A stretch of DNA of 64,000 bases from Siphonodentalium dalli (Eukaryota; Mollusca; Scaphopoda; Gadilida; Siphonodentaliidae). A model generated the notes under the pieces. It searched no databases, was not told the DNA's origin, and worked only from the letters and a program-made list of their open reading frames with translations. A program made the position numbers and the translations under genes. Shown in pieces: positions 23,091-36,112 of this stretch. The stretch is taken from assembly GCA_032622095.1 (NCBI GenBank), contig CP136062.1:870001-934000 (forward strand), in the 5' to 3' direction. Numbering within the stretch: position 1 is the stretch's first letter; every line of letters begins with the position of its first letter.

Positions 23091-24450
23091 GATCCATCCC
23101 TGTGGGAACGAGTCATTTTAGGGTTGTTCGACCAAAAAACATGGCCGTCAGTAGCCATTTTTAATTTTACCCTTTGCATGACTAAGTCCTTTGGCGCAGG
23201 CTACAGATCGTAGCTTTGGTCGGATCTTCATGAAATTTGTCGTGGATGTTAACAATGACCTGCAGATGGGAACGAGTCATTTTGGTGTCAATCTCCCGAA
23301 AAACATGGCCGCTGGTGGCCATCTTGAATTTAAAAATTAAATCCATTGGTGCGGTCTGCAGCTCGTACTGTTCGTCTGCCGGATCATTATGAAGTTTGTC
23401 GATGTTCATATTGACATGTGGCTAGGAACAAGTCCTTTTCGGGTTATGGCCATCACCAGACATCTTGAATTTTACTCTTTGCATGACTAAATCCATTGGC
23501 ATACTAGTAGGCTACAGGTCATAATACCTTTAGTCAGATCATTACAAGTATGAGATTTGTCATGGCTATTGACATGTACAAATTGTACATGTAGATGGGA
23601 ACGGGTCATTTTCGGTCATTCGGCCAAAAAACATGGCCACTGGCGGCCATCTTGGATTTCAAAATTAAATCCATTGGTGCTGACTACTAGTACAGGTCGT
23701 ACTATTCATCTGATCATCATACAATTTGTCATGGATGTTAATATTGACATGTAAATGGGAACAAGTCTTTGGCACAGGCTACAGGTCGTATCTTTGGTCA
23801 GATCATTATGAGATTTGTCATGGCTATTGACATGACGTAGATGGGAACGAGTCATTTTGGGGTCGTTCGGCCAAAAAACATGGCCACCAGGCACCAGCGG
23901 CCATCTTAGATTTCAAAAATCAATCCATTAGCATGGGCTACAGGTTGTATCTTTGTTGATCATCATTAAATTTGCCATGGATGTTAATTTTGACATGTAG
24001 ATGGGAACGAGTCATTTTGGGGTCGTTCAGCCAAAACACATGGCCATCAGCAGTCATCTTAGATTTTACTCTTTGTTTGAATACCGGTAAATCCTTTGGC
24101 ACGGGCTAGATGTGTACATACCGGTACCGCAGGTTCTACCTTTGGTCGGATCATTATGAAATTTGTAATGGCTGTTCCCCTGTTGACATTCACATGTAGA
24201 TGGGATCGGGCATTTTGGGGTCATTCGGAAAAAAACATGGCGGACAGCGGCCATCTTGGATTTAAAAATTCAATATTTTAGCATGGGCTGCAGGTCGTAC
24301 TGTTGGTCTGATCATCATGAAATTTGTCATGGATGTTAATATTGACATGCAGATGGGAACGAGTAAGTTTGCGGTCGTTCGGCCAAAAAACATCTCTGCC
24401 AGCAGCCATCTTGGATTTTACTCTTTGCATGACTAAATTCTTTGGCACAA
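23091..24450 (+). repeat. Degenerate array ('gatgggaacgagtcatttt' family), first block
   Basis: The phrase 'gatgggaacgagtcatttt' (or close variants), then 'tcgttcggccaaaaaacatgg', then 'ggccatcttg', then 'actctttgcatgacta', 'ctacaggtcgta', 'atcattatgaaatttgtca' and 'gacatgtag' recurs about every 110-190 bp. Cores lie near 23,102, 23,265, 23,594, 23,840, 24,000, 24,198 and 24,353. A second block is at 31,195-32,100, with single fragments at 6,390 (inverted) and 61,610. The open frames across it are accidental. Confidence 0.8.
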
Positions 24451-27072
24451 ATAGAATTGACGTTATTAGTTGTGTTCAAGTATCTGTCTAGGGTTGCCAC
24501 GATTAATCATACAGTATAATCAATGAATGCTAATAAAGCCAATAATTAATTAATCAATAATCATTTTCCGTAGTTAGCTACATGTACATGTTAGATGAGT
24601 CAAATACACATAATTAAGGATGTGCGCTATCCGTGAATTTAAAAAAAAAATTCAATTTCTAAAAGTGGTTTTAATAAAAAAAAACAATTGTCATGTACAT
24701 GTACTTGCGGTGCAAGGGCGGATCTACCATCCAGCGCCCTCAGTGCATGCCCCCTCTATTTTCGCAATAGCAAGAATTTTTTGGGATGTGTCCAGCCGCC
24801 ATTTCTCTCCGAGCACCCGAAGTTTCTGCACTTAATATTGCTAACATACATGCATATGTACATGTATACAACAGTAATCTGATTCAAGTACAATTTTTTC
24901 AACTTTGGATTGTTGTATACCCATGTAGTGGCGAAACAAACATCCCGTGACGTGCACTATTTTCGTCATGCAGAACAAACTAAGTCTGTCGACAGTTTGT
25001 TTCTGGGCGTCAGAAAATATCTGGCCCTGCGCCAAATTTTAGACACCCGAATTTTTTTTATAAACATAGTTATAGCAATTCTAAATGTGGTGTCAAATGT
25101 AAATTCCATCTACATGTATATATACAGCACTGCTCACAGTAAGCGACCTGCTTTAACGAGGTGTACATGCGTTAGTTCAGCGGCGTACATGCATTAATTC
25201 CGCAGTGTAATAACGCGTGATACCGCCGATTCGCGTTTGCACTACCGTGTGGTACTGAGGTACCACCGGACCGTTCGCGTACCACCGCATTACCAACGGT
25301 AACGAATGCTAGTACCGCGGTGAAATGCAGTAAATGCACCACGTAAAACGGTAGCGCCATCGACAGTCTCAGTGAACTGTATTGCTAATACACAATAGTG
25401 TGAGCCAAATACCAAAATGTGCAGCTGATTGTCTTACCAAATGACTGGGTGTATCAAAGAAACGAACGAGCATACAAAACAATTTAAATCATCTTGGAAT
25501 TCAGTATGTTTTTTTCAACAAAACTTTCAATTTAGTTAGTCACTGTCAGTGTTATTGTCGTTACTCAGATTATCAGATTGGTACGTAACATTTTATCTTG
25601 CGCTAACCTTACTTATTATATAGAGGCATACATGTACGTTTCCCCTTTCCAATGCCAAACACGCATGCATTTCATCCGAATTGTGATTAGATAAGAATAT
25701 GTGAAAGAAAATTTTACCCTGAACTGCCGATGCTAAATTATATCACTGCAAGTCGCATGGGACTTCACCTTGTTTATACGAAACGTCGCTTTATTTGTTT
25801 TTCACTTTTATGTTTTTATTTGGGTACGGGGAAAATATATGTAGTCGGGAAAAAAGTTTAGGGTTGCCATGCAGAAACCGAAATACCCGAAACAAACCTA
25901 TTTTTTGGTTTTTGGCATGAGATATAGAAGTTATACATCACGTATCCAACCGCGTGACGCTATATTGCATAGACATACATGTAGCCCGAGAGAGAACGAA
26001 GGCGGTACCATCCTTACAATAATGTTTTTTTTAACTTCCCGAGATCATGAATTGGATTCCTGCAGGCCGCCTAGTTTTTTTCATGCATGTTTTCACTTCG
26101 CAGTGGAGGATGACGCGGTGTATTGTGGTAACGAGCACCAATAACGTGGTGACCAGAGGTAAGAATACCGCCCAGTACCGCGGATCGACCGCCTCCACCG
26201 CGGTACAAAATAAACGTGGTATTCTGGTGGTATCACCATGGTATTCTGGTGGTATCACCGCGGTACGTACCGGCCCATAACCTCATTAAACAGGTCCCTT
26301 AATAAGAGCATAGCTGTATGTAGCAATAACATTGAGACTGCTACACTTTGGGATAAGCCAATACAACATATATATACATGATTACATGTACCGGTAGTCC
26401 GAGCATTTGATAGTACGGAGGATTTAATTGAAATATTTATCCAATTCACCGGCCCAAACCATATGGTCGAACCGGTGGCCACGAGCCCATTCCATCGCAC
26501 AAATTGAACTAGCTGTGAGCATGCAACTATGTAGTTATAAGCTGACCAATTTGTAGTATTTTGAAGACATACCGTAATCTGCAGTGTTGACACCTACATC
26601 CCTGCCATATACTGGTATATTGAGGACATATCACTGGTGTGAAACCGCAGGAGCTTTAATCTTCTATCATGCACTGCACGACTCTCCATATAGCATACCG
26701 TATGACCATGTTTATAAAGTACTGCCCACTCGTGTGATGTACATGTACCCAGTCCTGGTGTAATAATGTACATGTAACATTGATACCGTACATCCATTGA
26801 TACGAGTAAATTTAAATGTCCATAGCTCAATATAACCTACGTAAACTGAGATATGTGTTTTATGCGTGCATGTTTATATATTTAACTCAAAATTATTCCT
26901 TTTATAATTATTTTAATATCAGTATCAGATTGGTTTTTCAATGGACACCGGACACAGGAAAACTCAGATGAATAAAAATTCCCGGGAGAGTTTGAAGTGA
27001 GGTACCGTATATATACACTGTATTTGCAAAAAAACACTGCATTATCCATCATTATCTGTGCACTTACCGGTA
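24451..27072. other. No gene recognised; two patches rich in 'ccgcggta' words
   Basis: 25,195-25,335 and 26,105-26,275 contain many copies of 'gtaccaccg', 'taccgcggt' and 'ggtattctggtggtatcacc' (the last tandemly duplicated at 26,218-26,262). They may be parts of related short elements. The rest is AT-rich with frequent 'acatgtac' words and no coding signal. Confidence 0.4.
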
Positions 27073-27264
27073 TGACGCAATACGATACATGTACCGTGTA
27101 CCGTTATTGTTTGAAATCTACATGTATAGCGGTACACTGGATTCATGATGAGTCTTTACAGGCCTATAACATGTACATGTGTGACACAATACGATATATG
27201 TATTGTTTGAAGTGTACATGTATAGCGGTACACTGGATTCACAATGAGTCTTCACAGGCCTACT
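27073..27264. repeat. Tandem duplication of about 100 bp
   Basis: 'acatgtatagcggtacactg', then 'gagtctt(t/c)acaggccta', occurs at 27,118-27,165 and 27,215-27,262, preceded in each by 'caatacgata(c/t)atgta'. Simple local duplication. Confidence 0.75.
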
Positions 27265-27540
27265 GTAGTACTATTTAATAGTAGATCTGTTAATATTGAT
27301 CAATCTGATGAATATCCTAATATGTAATTAGCCTTTTGGTACATTAGTTATTTTTAATTATATTTAGTATACTGTACATGTACATGTATATGTACATGTA
27401 AATAGTAATGGGACAATTCCATGTGACTGACATAACATTCAAAGAAGCTACAAATCTTCATGTAAACTATAAATCTTACTGCTACATGTACATGTACCGG
27501 TAACCAAATGTATGAAAATTTGAATAACAAATCACACATA

Positions 27541-27952
27541 TACTCAATCCGATCAGAGGGCCCTATATTACTATTTATTTGGCTTTGGGTGTAAACATAA
27601 TTTATTTGTGCTGAGGAACCTACCAATCAACGCTCAGGGTGATCATATATCGATATTTGATGTTTCGTTATTTCTATTCTTTCTGGCCCAGAACACAGTC
27701 AAAACTGCGTTATTATTACCACTTGATTTTAGAGTTATCCATCCTTATCTGTTTCAATAGTGTTTTGGTGTACACATCTCGAGCAGATTACGACGTTAAG
27801 GGCAATTATTAGTACTCATCTCGAGAAAATAACAAATTTCAAATAATCAATATCTAATAACTCTGAGCTTTGTTTAATGGGTTCCTTGAATCGAATCAAA
27901 TATTTTTATAGGACCCTCTGATCGGATTGAGTACTAGTACCTTTAAGCATAA
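27541..27952. mobile_element. TTAA-flanked AGGTACTC-family MITE, copy B
   Basis: Left end 'tactcaatccgatcagaggg' (first bases eroded), right end 'ccctctgatcggattgagta' running to 27,952, then TTAA (27,953-27,956). The inverted ends exceed 20 bp. Interior words ('gaggaacctaccaatcaa', 'ccacttgattttagagtta') match copy A at 15,811 and, partly inverted, copy C at 62,385. No coding capacity. Confidence 0.75.
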
Positions 27953-27999
27953 ACCAAGTTTGATCTTTTATTCAATCTTAATGTAAATACATGTATGTA

Positions 28000-28393
28000 C
28001 CTCGCTGGACAAAACAAGTGTCCATTGGCACCGTGGTGTATGTGCAGTTCGGCTGCGGTGTGACGGTGTCAGAGTTTGTAACTGCAGTTGAGCACCGCGG
28101 CCTAACAGCAAGTACACTGCGGCCAAACAGCAAGTTCACTGTGGCGAAAGGCAACTACTAGTACCCTCGCGGTCGAATGGCATGTACACCGTGGTTAGAT
28201 TTCTGGTTTGTATTGTCTTTTTTCAGTTTGATGAAAGTACACCGTATAAACTACATGTACACCATGCCGAATGACAATTACACCACGGTCCAACTGTAGT
28301 TAGCTTGTGGAGCTGCGGTGTAGTAGCATTTCGGCCGCGGTAGCAATGCCAACTGCACCGCAGTTAAGTGGACACTTGTTTTGTCCAGCAGGG
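28000..28393. mobile_element. TA-flanked MITE, copy 2
   Basis: Left end 'cctcgctggacaaaacaag', right end 'cttgttttgtccagcaggg' finishing at 28,393, TA on each side (27,998-27,999 and 28,394-28,395). The interior matches the reverse complement of copy 1 at 20,990-21,373, including 'ggtttgtattgtctttttt'. The 394 versus 384 bp lengths and scattered mismatches show divergence since insertion. Confidence 0.82.
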
Positions 28394-30440
28394 TAGTTCC
28401 ACTGTGTTGTTCAAGTAATACTAGTACTTTCACCACAACATGATTGTAGTTCAGTATTTCTGCAACTGGATACAAAATAAAAAATTGGGGGGGGGGAGGT
28501 CCAAAAAAAATTCCAGGCATGTATGATCATTTTTATTTTTTCCAGACGGGCAATTTTGGACACCCACCCTTTTTTTTCCATTTCAGGAATTTTTTTCGGG
28601 TGAGTTTTGGACATCCACCCTGTAAATAGTTTATTGCATGAAATTTTAATAGAACAGTGCATAATGCAGATAACGATACTACTAGTATTTGAATTTATCA
28701 TGTAAGAGTGTCTTTAATCAAGAAATGTGTCAACATAATCACGTTTCTAGTGATAGGCAGATTGCCAAAGTTTTTATTAACATTCATTTTCATAATTTCA
28801 TAGTACTAGTACAGTGTACATGTATATAGTCACATGATCTAGTCACATAATCACATTTGAGTATTCTACAGACTACATGGAACAACACATTTCAGATTAT
28901 TTGATATTTTGATATTTGCTATGTCAGGGTTTCCGCTAGGGGGTAGGGGAATGGGACCGGTAGCCATCAAGGGCAAAAATCCAGGTAAAAGTAGCCTGTT
29001 TTACTTTTAGCACTGGTTGAACTACTTTCGTTATATCGGCCAATAGAATCATGTGAGAGTAGAAATGGCAGACTGTTTTGTTACATTTCTGCCCGAGTGC
29101 CAAGCTATCAACCCTTATACATGTACCTGTAACTTTAAAACTAGTAAATTTATTTGATATAAATTAATTTACGAAGTAGATGTACAGAACACCAGTAATT
29201 TGGATCCCGAGTTAAACATGCCCATTAATGTTAAAAGACTCAATGGAAGAATCAGCAGATATTTTGGATGGATAACATAATCGGAATATATTAAGGCTGA
29301 TTACATATCTGGCTGACGAGTATTCTTTGTGGGCAGTGGTAAGATGCCTTGATGCCCGGTGCGGCTACTCCCACATTTCTCTCTCACTCTATTACAAAGT
29401 TAATTGTATATTTTGCGGTATAAAACATGACAGGTATGATAAAAATACTGCTCTTTTGCATAGCATAACCGGGTAACGTAACTACTAGTAACCAGCCTCA
29501 AAGGCATAGCTTCTAGCGATGTCAGTTCCGATCACTTCATGTTTCAATTTAACAACGCGTTTAGAGTGTGTACACTCACAAGATATAAAATAAATTCGCC
29601 TTTTAAAATTCCTTAGTACTACATGTATTCCAACAAAATTCAGAAGTTTTAAACATCTGTATACTTTATAGACATGCAGTATGTCCTGGGGTATCGCAGG
29701 AGGGGAAAACTTGGTGAGGGGAACTGGGCCGTCAATGGAACCCCCTGCCGGTATAGTGGAAACCCTGGCTATGTGATATATCGCTTGAACCAAATTGTTT
29801 TCATTTGCACCCCCTATATATTCATAAAGCATGGTTCTACCTGTATACTCCAATCCCGGTATGAGAACATTCAGATATTTTAACCTGAAAAATTGCATAA
29901 AACCTAACATCTAGTGGTCTAACTCCAGACAAATGCACACTGCTACAGGCAAAAACCAGGAAAAGCCGGCTGACCATGGTTGTTTGGCTCAGTGTGAGAA
30001 AATTTGGAATTGTTGAGCATTTGGAAGGTGAATACAATCATGTCTTGCTATCCTCTAGAATACAGGTACCCTGTAGGAGAAGATACATGTACTCGAGCAC
30101 ATCTGTGCTTTTTTTATTCCAAATGTATAGAACTGTCTTGTCACTGTTTCTGGTCATTATCATGTGACTTAATTTTTTTAATGATATAAATAAAACACAT
30201 TATCTTTTTCAGTACCAAAATAAAAATAACGGTAATGCTATAAAACATGATGGTATGTCAGCACTTGAAGGCTAACTGAATGTTTGCAAAGGGGAGGGGG
30301 CCTTGTGAGTAAGCCCAGTACCAACTTTATGAGTAAATACATGTACATGCACAAGCCCGCCCCCCCCCCAGGCTTACTGATTGGTGTACATGTACATGTA
30401 TACAGTATGTAAAAGTACCCGTACCAAGGATTAGGGGTAT
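28394..30440. other. No gene recognised; one SINE-tail fragment
   Basis: About 29,355-29,395 ('ggtgcggctactcccacatt') matches the tail that follows the 5S-derived unit at 21,725, without a 5S-like head. G- and C-runs occur at 28,487-28,497 and 30,360-30,370. The minus-strand open frame at 29,485-29,910 (141 codons) has no recognisable motif, and I do not support it as a gene. Confidence 0.4.
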
Positions 30441-31120
30441 ATATAGTGATACATGTACCTCAGTCTGCCTTTCCTTTCGGTGGGTCATTCTGTCTGTCCA
30501 TAACTATCATTTCACAACAAAGCTCAAAAATGGGAATTCCAATTTGGGTGTCCTTCGGCATGCTGGTGCATGTAGATCAGGATTGTGGATGTCCACATAA
30601 TGGAGGTTTTGTTCAGACTTTTTTCCCAGAGTTATGGCCCTTTACTGGACTTGTGTAGCGTCCATAACAAACATGCTGTATATCAGTGTAACTGGATTTG
30701 CAATTTGTGATGCGTTTTTCAATTTCTGCAAAGCAATTTACAATGAAAAAACATGTATTGGTAGAGAATGCTACCGGTATATAAAATCTACTCTGACCTC
30801 TGGCTGTGGATGTCTTTATTATTGGATTTTGTTGTCTTATGTCGTAGTGTTGGGGGGAAATGTTTTGTCCATTAATAATACCCCCTGCAACGCGGTTGTG
30901 GCGAAGGGGGTTTATACTCCAATCAGCTTGTCTGTGGACATACATTTGTCTGGAGTTTTTCTCAGCTGTTTTCTGATCATTTTCCATGGAAGTTGGCACA
31001 GACATCCACAACATGGGGATCAGCGATTATGACATCTGTCAGACTTTTTTTGGTGGAGTTACATCCCCATTTTTCGACTTAGAAAACCTTTGCAAAATGT
31101 ATAATTTTGTCCTACATTTT
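30441..31120. repeat. Diverged 'agttatggccctt' repeat region
   Basis: Phrases such as 'agagttatggccctttactg', 'tttttctcagctgttttctg' and 'ggtggagttacatcccc' resemble the array at 33,440-33,860 ('agagttacggcccttgtttg', 'ggagttatagccctttgcc'). The 132-133 codon frames on both strands (30,613-31,032) are overlapping mirror frames, and I do not consider them genes. Confidence 0.5.
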
Positions 31121-31123
31121 TAG

Positions 31124-32195
31124 CTCAACTTTACTTTGTAAAGTTTGAGCTATTGCCATGGCTTGGTATCCGTCGTCCGTGTGTGTGAGGGTGTGTGACT
31201 CGTCAACAATTTCGTTTAGCACGGGCTACAGGTTGTACCTTTGGTCAGATCATTATGAAATTTGTCATGGTGTTGACATTGACATGTAGATGGGAACGAG
31301 TCATTTTGGGGTCATTCGGCAAAAAAACATGGCCGCCGGCAGCCATCTTGGATTTTACTCTTTGCATGACTAAATCCTTTGGCACGGGCTACAGGTCATA
31401 GATTTTCAGATTTTCATGAAATTTGTCATGGATATTAACAATGACATGTACATGTAGATGGGAACGAGCCATTTTGGGGTCATTGGGCCAAAAAACATGG
31501 CTGCCAGCAGCCATCTTGAATTTTACTCTTTGCATGACTAAATCCTTTGGCACGGGCTACAGATTGTACCTTTGGACAGATCATTATGAGATTTGTCATG
31601 GCTGTTGACATTGACATCTAGATGAGAACGAGTAATTTCGGGAAAAAAACATGGCCGCCAGCGGCCATCTTGAATTTCAAATTTCAATCCATTAGAACGG
31701 CTACAGGTTGTACTGTTCGTCTGGTCATCTTGAAATTTGTCATTGATGCTAATATTGACATGTCGATGGAAACGAGTCATTTTGGGGTTGTTCGGCCAAA
31801 AAACAGGTCGTACCTTTGGTCGGATCTTCATGAAATTTGTCATGGATGTTAACAATGACATGTAGATGGGAACGAGCCATTTTGTGGTCATTGGGCCAAA
31901 AAACATGGCCGACAGCAGCCATCTTGGATTTTACTCTTTGAATGAATAAATCCTTTGGCACAGGCCACAGGTCATATGATCTTTTGTCAGATCATCAAGA
32001 AATTTGTGATGGATGTTAATGACATGTAGATGGGAATTAGTCACTTTGTGGTCATTCAGCAAAAAAACATGGCTGCAAGCGGCATCTTGGATTTCACTCA
32101 TTGCATAACTACGGTAGGCCTTTCAACTTTCCACATTCCTAATCACTCCATTGACTGTAACACATGAAATTAGTCCCTTTCCAAGTTGAGCTACA
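31124..32195 (+). repeat. Degenerate array ('gatgggaacgagtcatttt' family), second block
   Basis: Opens with 'agctcaactttactttg' and 'taaagtttgagctattgc', then units with cores near 31,290, 31,458, 31,621, 31,766, 31,866 and 32,030, and ends near 'ccaagttgagctaca' (32,182). The opening and closing phrases are partly inverted to each other ('agctcaactt' and 'aagttgagct'), so the array may sit inside one element with inverted ends. Units match those at 23,091-24,450. Confidence 0.78.
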
Positions 32196-33439
32196 GTGTC
32201 ATTGACACGTTCATTATGTTTAGCCATTGCATAGTATAATAAAGATAGTGACCACTCGTCGTCTGTCTGTGTGTCCATGGACATTTATGCATGGTGCGAT
32301 AACTCAAACATTTTCTATCTGATCGGAATTTTACATATGAATGTCTGAGCCCAAAAGACAGATCTATTTTTAACTGAGTTATGGCCATTTTTCTAAAAAA
32401 TATTCACTCTATATTAAAAAAACAAAACAAATTTTTTTAGATTGAATTCCTTGCTCAATTTATCCAAAAAACCCACAATATCAATAAATGAATAAAAAAA
32501 ACAAACTTTTTTGTTTAAATAATTAAAAAAAAAAAAAAATTCCAAAATTAACAAAATTTTAAAAAATAACACCATTACAACTCTGCCAAGGGTACCCGAG
32601 TCAGCACATAAATTTTGTTTTTAATCGGTAGAAAATACCCGTACATGTATTGTGTTGTGTACTGGTAAATTTGTTTTGAGCGACATTAAACCCAATTCAC
32701 CAATTCCATCCCATGCCTTTGGACTACTGTAGCTATTAATACAATATGGCTATATAATTTTCAGATGTCTCTTATGCTAATGTGCAGATAAAGAAAGTTA
32801 TTGTATCCTATTTAAAAAAACAGTTTCAACAATTCAGATCACATGCTGTTAAAAGTAGACTAGATCATCACTCTACAGATGGTCTGATGTTATTATACAA
32901 AAAATGTAAATGTTATTGGTTTAATAGTGATACCAGTCTTCAGCATAAACGATGCCTGTGATTTGTTGACCGCTGTGGTGTATAAATAATTCATACCAAT
33001 GGGTCAGCAGTATGGTATCTTATCTTGATGGCTGGTGTTGGTAGAATGCGATACATTGTTATTGTAAACTTAAATTGCAATATCTTGACCAAGCAGACCA
33101 AGTAATTATTCCATGGTCACCTTTTCACATTTAACCCAAGGCTGTGGTGGTGCAGCGCATTACAGATCCTGTTCCAGTGCATTATCTTACATACGGTACA
33201 TGTAAATGCGAGTGACCCATAAATTCCAATAAGTTGAGTTATGTACATGTATGGTCTATAATAATACGTAACAGTATGCTCTATAATTCAACATCAAAAC
33301 TCTCCTTTATGTTTCCAATCATAGTAATTTACTATCGCGAAGGAATGGGTTAACATCTGCCGATCATGATCGGCCTCTCATTTGCTCAATAGGTTTTATG
33401 ATTGGGGTTAGGGTTTTGTACCTGCAATGGGAATCTGTT
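32196..33439. other. No gene recognised
   Basis: Contains long A-rich tracts (32,395-32,575). No open frame or repeat of note. Confidence 0.4.
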
Positions 33440-33860
33440 ATTTTATTATTTTAACTAAATGTTTACTGACATGTGAACCATCTTAGTGTTTAAAAAAAGG
33501 GGGTATCCATAGTCCCATTGGGACAGTCACACCTCTAATGTTTACCAGAGTTACGGCCCTTGTTTGAGTTAGAAATTTGTGTCTGAAAGAATATTTAAGC
33601 TTGTAACTCGGGGTGTTAATTATAGGGTGTTCTTGTACGTTTAGCATAGGTTGGTGGAAAGGATCCCCAAATACCAGTTTCATATTTGCCAGTTACAACC
33701 CTTCCTTGACTTGGAAATTTGTGATTGAGGATTCAGATGGTTCGGAGGTACAGTGTATATGTGGAGACCTTCGTTTGATCCCGTCCTTCACAGGGCTAGT
33801 TTTGTCTGCACTCTTTTCGGAGTTATAGCCCTTTGCCAAAGCAATGACCTTGTATTAGAC
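33440..33860. repeat. Diverged 'agttacggccctt' repeat region
   Basis: 'agagttacggcccttgtttg' (33,548), 'ccagttacaacccttccttg' (33,690) and 'ggagttatagccctttgcc' (33,820) mark three units about 135 bp apart, each preceded by a T/G-rich stretch. Related to 30,441-31,120. Confidence 0.55.
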
Positions 33861-34459
33861 TGAGAGATGTTCCCCATTACTTTATTTTCGCTCTAAATAC
33901 ACCCAACCTTGAGAGTTCCCTGTCTTATATTCCACTATAGTACAAGAAATCTCAATCATGCCGCCATTATACTGAACAAATGACAGAAATATTTTGATCC
34001 GACAAGAGTACATGTAAAATCATGTTTACATTATTCATGATTTTCATTAACTCATTTTCAACACTTTGATTCTTGTAAAAGCTCCTGACTTGCTGTAGAA
34101 ATTCTAAAGCATTTGCCTAAAGTGATATCTTATCAGTTGTATGTATTTCAATTACTGCTACTGCAAATGAGAATTATGAATATTGAATTGCAATTTCTTT
34201 TCATTCCTGGTGGTAGTTTACCTTTTATTGTGAAAATATGACAGAATATATAACAACAATAGTCACTATAGTCTACACACTGCAAGGTGAGTGAAATTAT
34301 GAATTATTGACAAAATTGAAAATCATGTATTTCTATCAACTGGCAATGAGTTTGTGCTATAAATTAGTACACAAGAACTTGAACATGAAATTGTGTGGGA
34401 CTGGTTGAATTGACCTGCGATATGATGGATCACATCCACCCTCAAGCTACTTTTGCCAT
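33861..34459. other. No gene recognised
   Basis: AT-rich with no repeat match. No coding signal. Confidence 0.4.
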
Positions 34460-34463
34460 TTAA

Positions 34464-34726
34464 CCCTTTCATACTGGTGCAGCATTAAATATAATGTGCC
34501 TGTGCACACTCGTATACATGCAGATGTATACATGTACAAATATATGCATGTCTCTCATGGTGAGCCTCACATATAAAAGTGCACTGGTTTACAATGTTAA
34601 GGCAAATGTTGTTTGGCCAATGTCTTTTCTTATATATGCGAGGCTCCCAATGGGAGACTCCCATATATAAGTGTGCATTGGACCAAGTTTTTCGCAAAAA
34701 TTCATTGAGCTCCAGTCATGATAAGG
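34464..34726. mobile_element. Diverged TTAA-flanked nested-palindrome MITE
   Basis: Begins 'ccctttcatactgg' after TTAA (34,460-34,463) and ends 'ccagtcatgataagg' before TTAA (34,727-34,730); these ends are imperfect inverted repeats. Two internal hairpins, at about 34,495-34,590 and 34,617-34,686, use the vocabulary of the MITE at 9,852 ('cttatatatgcgag', 'catatataag', 'gcattgg'), but with many mismatches. It is an older or different subfamily member, 263 bp long. Confidence 0.65.
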
Positions 34727-34730
34727 TTAA

Positions 34731-35239
34731 TGGCATTTTTCTGATGTGCAGGGGTAGACATGCTTGAGACCCCGTCACAGTTTAATTCACACCAGTTTCT
34801 CAGCTTCTGTTATTTGAGTTCGAACTCATAGTCCTGATAGATGTACATGTACCGGTAGATGGTGATTTATGAGCTGAGTTTAGAACCACATAATTGGTGG
34901 GAGGGGTTCTGGTTTTGCCCCCCCCTAACTTTGGTATTCAGTGGAAAATCTGTTGTATAACTAGACCAACAAATGGCCACATTTAGAATATTTCTAACTT
35001 TATGAAATTGAGGTACCAGTTGTAAAATGATTCAATCATGTGAGATTGAAGCCACAGGAATATCCATGTTGGTCGGTTGATAATGGTTTATCGTCATTTC
35101 AGCCGCTATGCCATGTCACAACAGCAGTTTTACGGGTTGAATGACCACATAAATAGTTAATCGCCCAACCCCACCAAACGGGCACCCATGTTGTTCAGCT
35201 TTGGTTCGTTAATTAAGCTAGCTTATGTTCATATTAATT
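34731..35239. other. No gene recognised
   Basis: Nothing beyond a short C-run near 34,918. No coding signal. Confidence 0.4.
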
Positions 35240-35375
35240 AACACATGCACTTACATATCCGATGAAAACGATTTATGCAGAAATCAGCTAAATAAACAAA
35301 ACGCATCCAACTGAATCCATCCTCTCCGGAAGGACGTCAGATTATCCGATTTTAAAAATATTTCCAATGCGCGCA
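35240..35375 (+). repeat. Third copy of the 11.9 kb dispersed repeat
   Basis: 'gatttatgcagaaatc', 'aaacaaaacgcatccaact', 'ggaaggacgtcagattat' and 'gattttaaaaatatttcca' follow the order of 11,895-12,090, with an internal deletion of the 'ccaggaccgtttg' segment. Confidence 0.7.
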
Positions 35376-35844
35376 TAACGAGAAGACTTAACATTGATAC
35401 ATGGCATATAATATATCATCGTACATATACATCGTTTTTACCTTTGAAACTGTAATTTGAAGCTCAGACACAAGCATTTGTTGACGCCTTAAACCACCGA
35501 ATGACCCAATAAGCATGAACTGATGTGTCTGTCCTGATTGAAACCGGCCATCCGGCACATCCATTGAGGACAATCTCGCTTCGCACGGAATTATTTAAGC
35601 ATGATTCTTACAAGCCATCTCTCTGACCACCAGCTCATCATATCGGTTACTGTGTCACACATGTAACTCGACCACGCATTTCACGACCAAGTCTTCTGTA
35701 AAGTTTGTTATTTCTACAGCTTGTATTTACTAGGATTCAGCAATTCTGTAGGTGCTTTAAGTGACATTGTATAGCGAGAAACAATGTATCGCATGTTCTC
35801 ATTATCGCAAATCACATGTCATTATCGCAAATCACATGGAACGG

Positions 35845-36112
35845 TATATGTATACATATGTATAGGTGTATGTATATGTGACTATGTATGTGTATATGAA
35901 TAATTATGGGAGACATATACATACATATATAGAGTCTCTCATAATTATTCATGTACTTCTTAACAACGCACATGAAACTTAAATATTATTTACATATGTC
36001 TCTCAGAATTATTCATGTACTTCTTAGCTGCTCCGTTTGATTTATTACACTTCTGTGATAAGCCTTGAATGTTTCCACATGTATACATATACCGTTCCAC
36101 TTCCAGCAAAGT
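35845..36112. repeat. 268 bp repeat with internal hairpin, copy 1
   Basis: Nearly identical to 37,258-37,520: 'tataggtgtatgtatatgtg' through 'tagctgctccgtttgattta' to 'acatataccgttcca'. Near its left side 'tgaataattatgggagac' pairs with 'gtctctcataattattca' about 20 bp further on (35,897-35,952), forming an 18 bp stem with one mismatch. The two copies are 1.4 kb apart in direct orientation. Confidence 0.8.

Noticed and set aside
29485-29910. 141-codon minus-strand frame
   Set aside because: No motif, and its composition is not distinguishable from surrounding non-coding DNA.
30613-31032. Paired frames of 133 (minus) and 132 (plus) codons
   Set aside because: They are mirror frames over a diverged repeat; neither matches a family I know.
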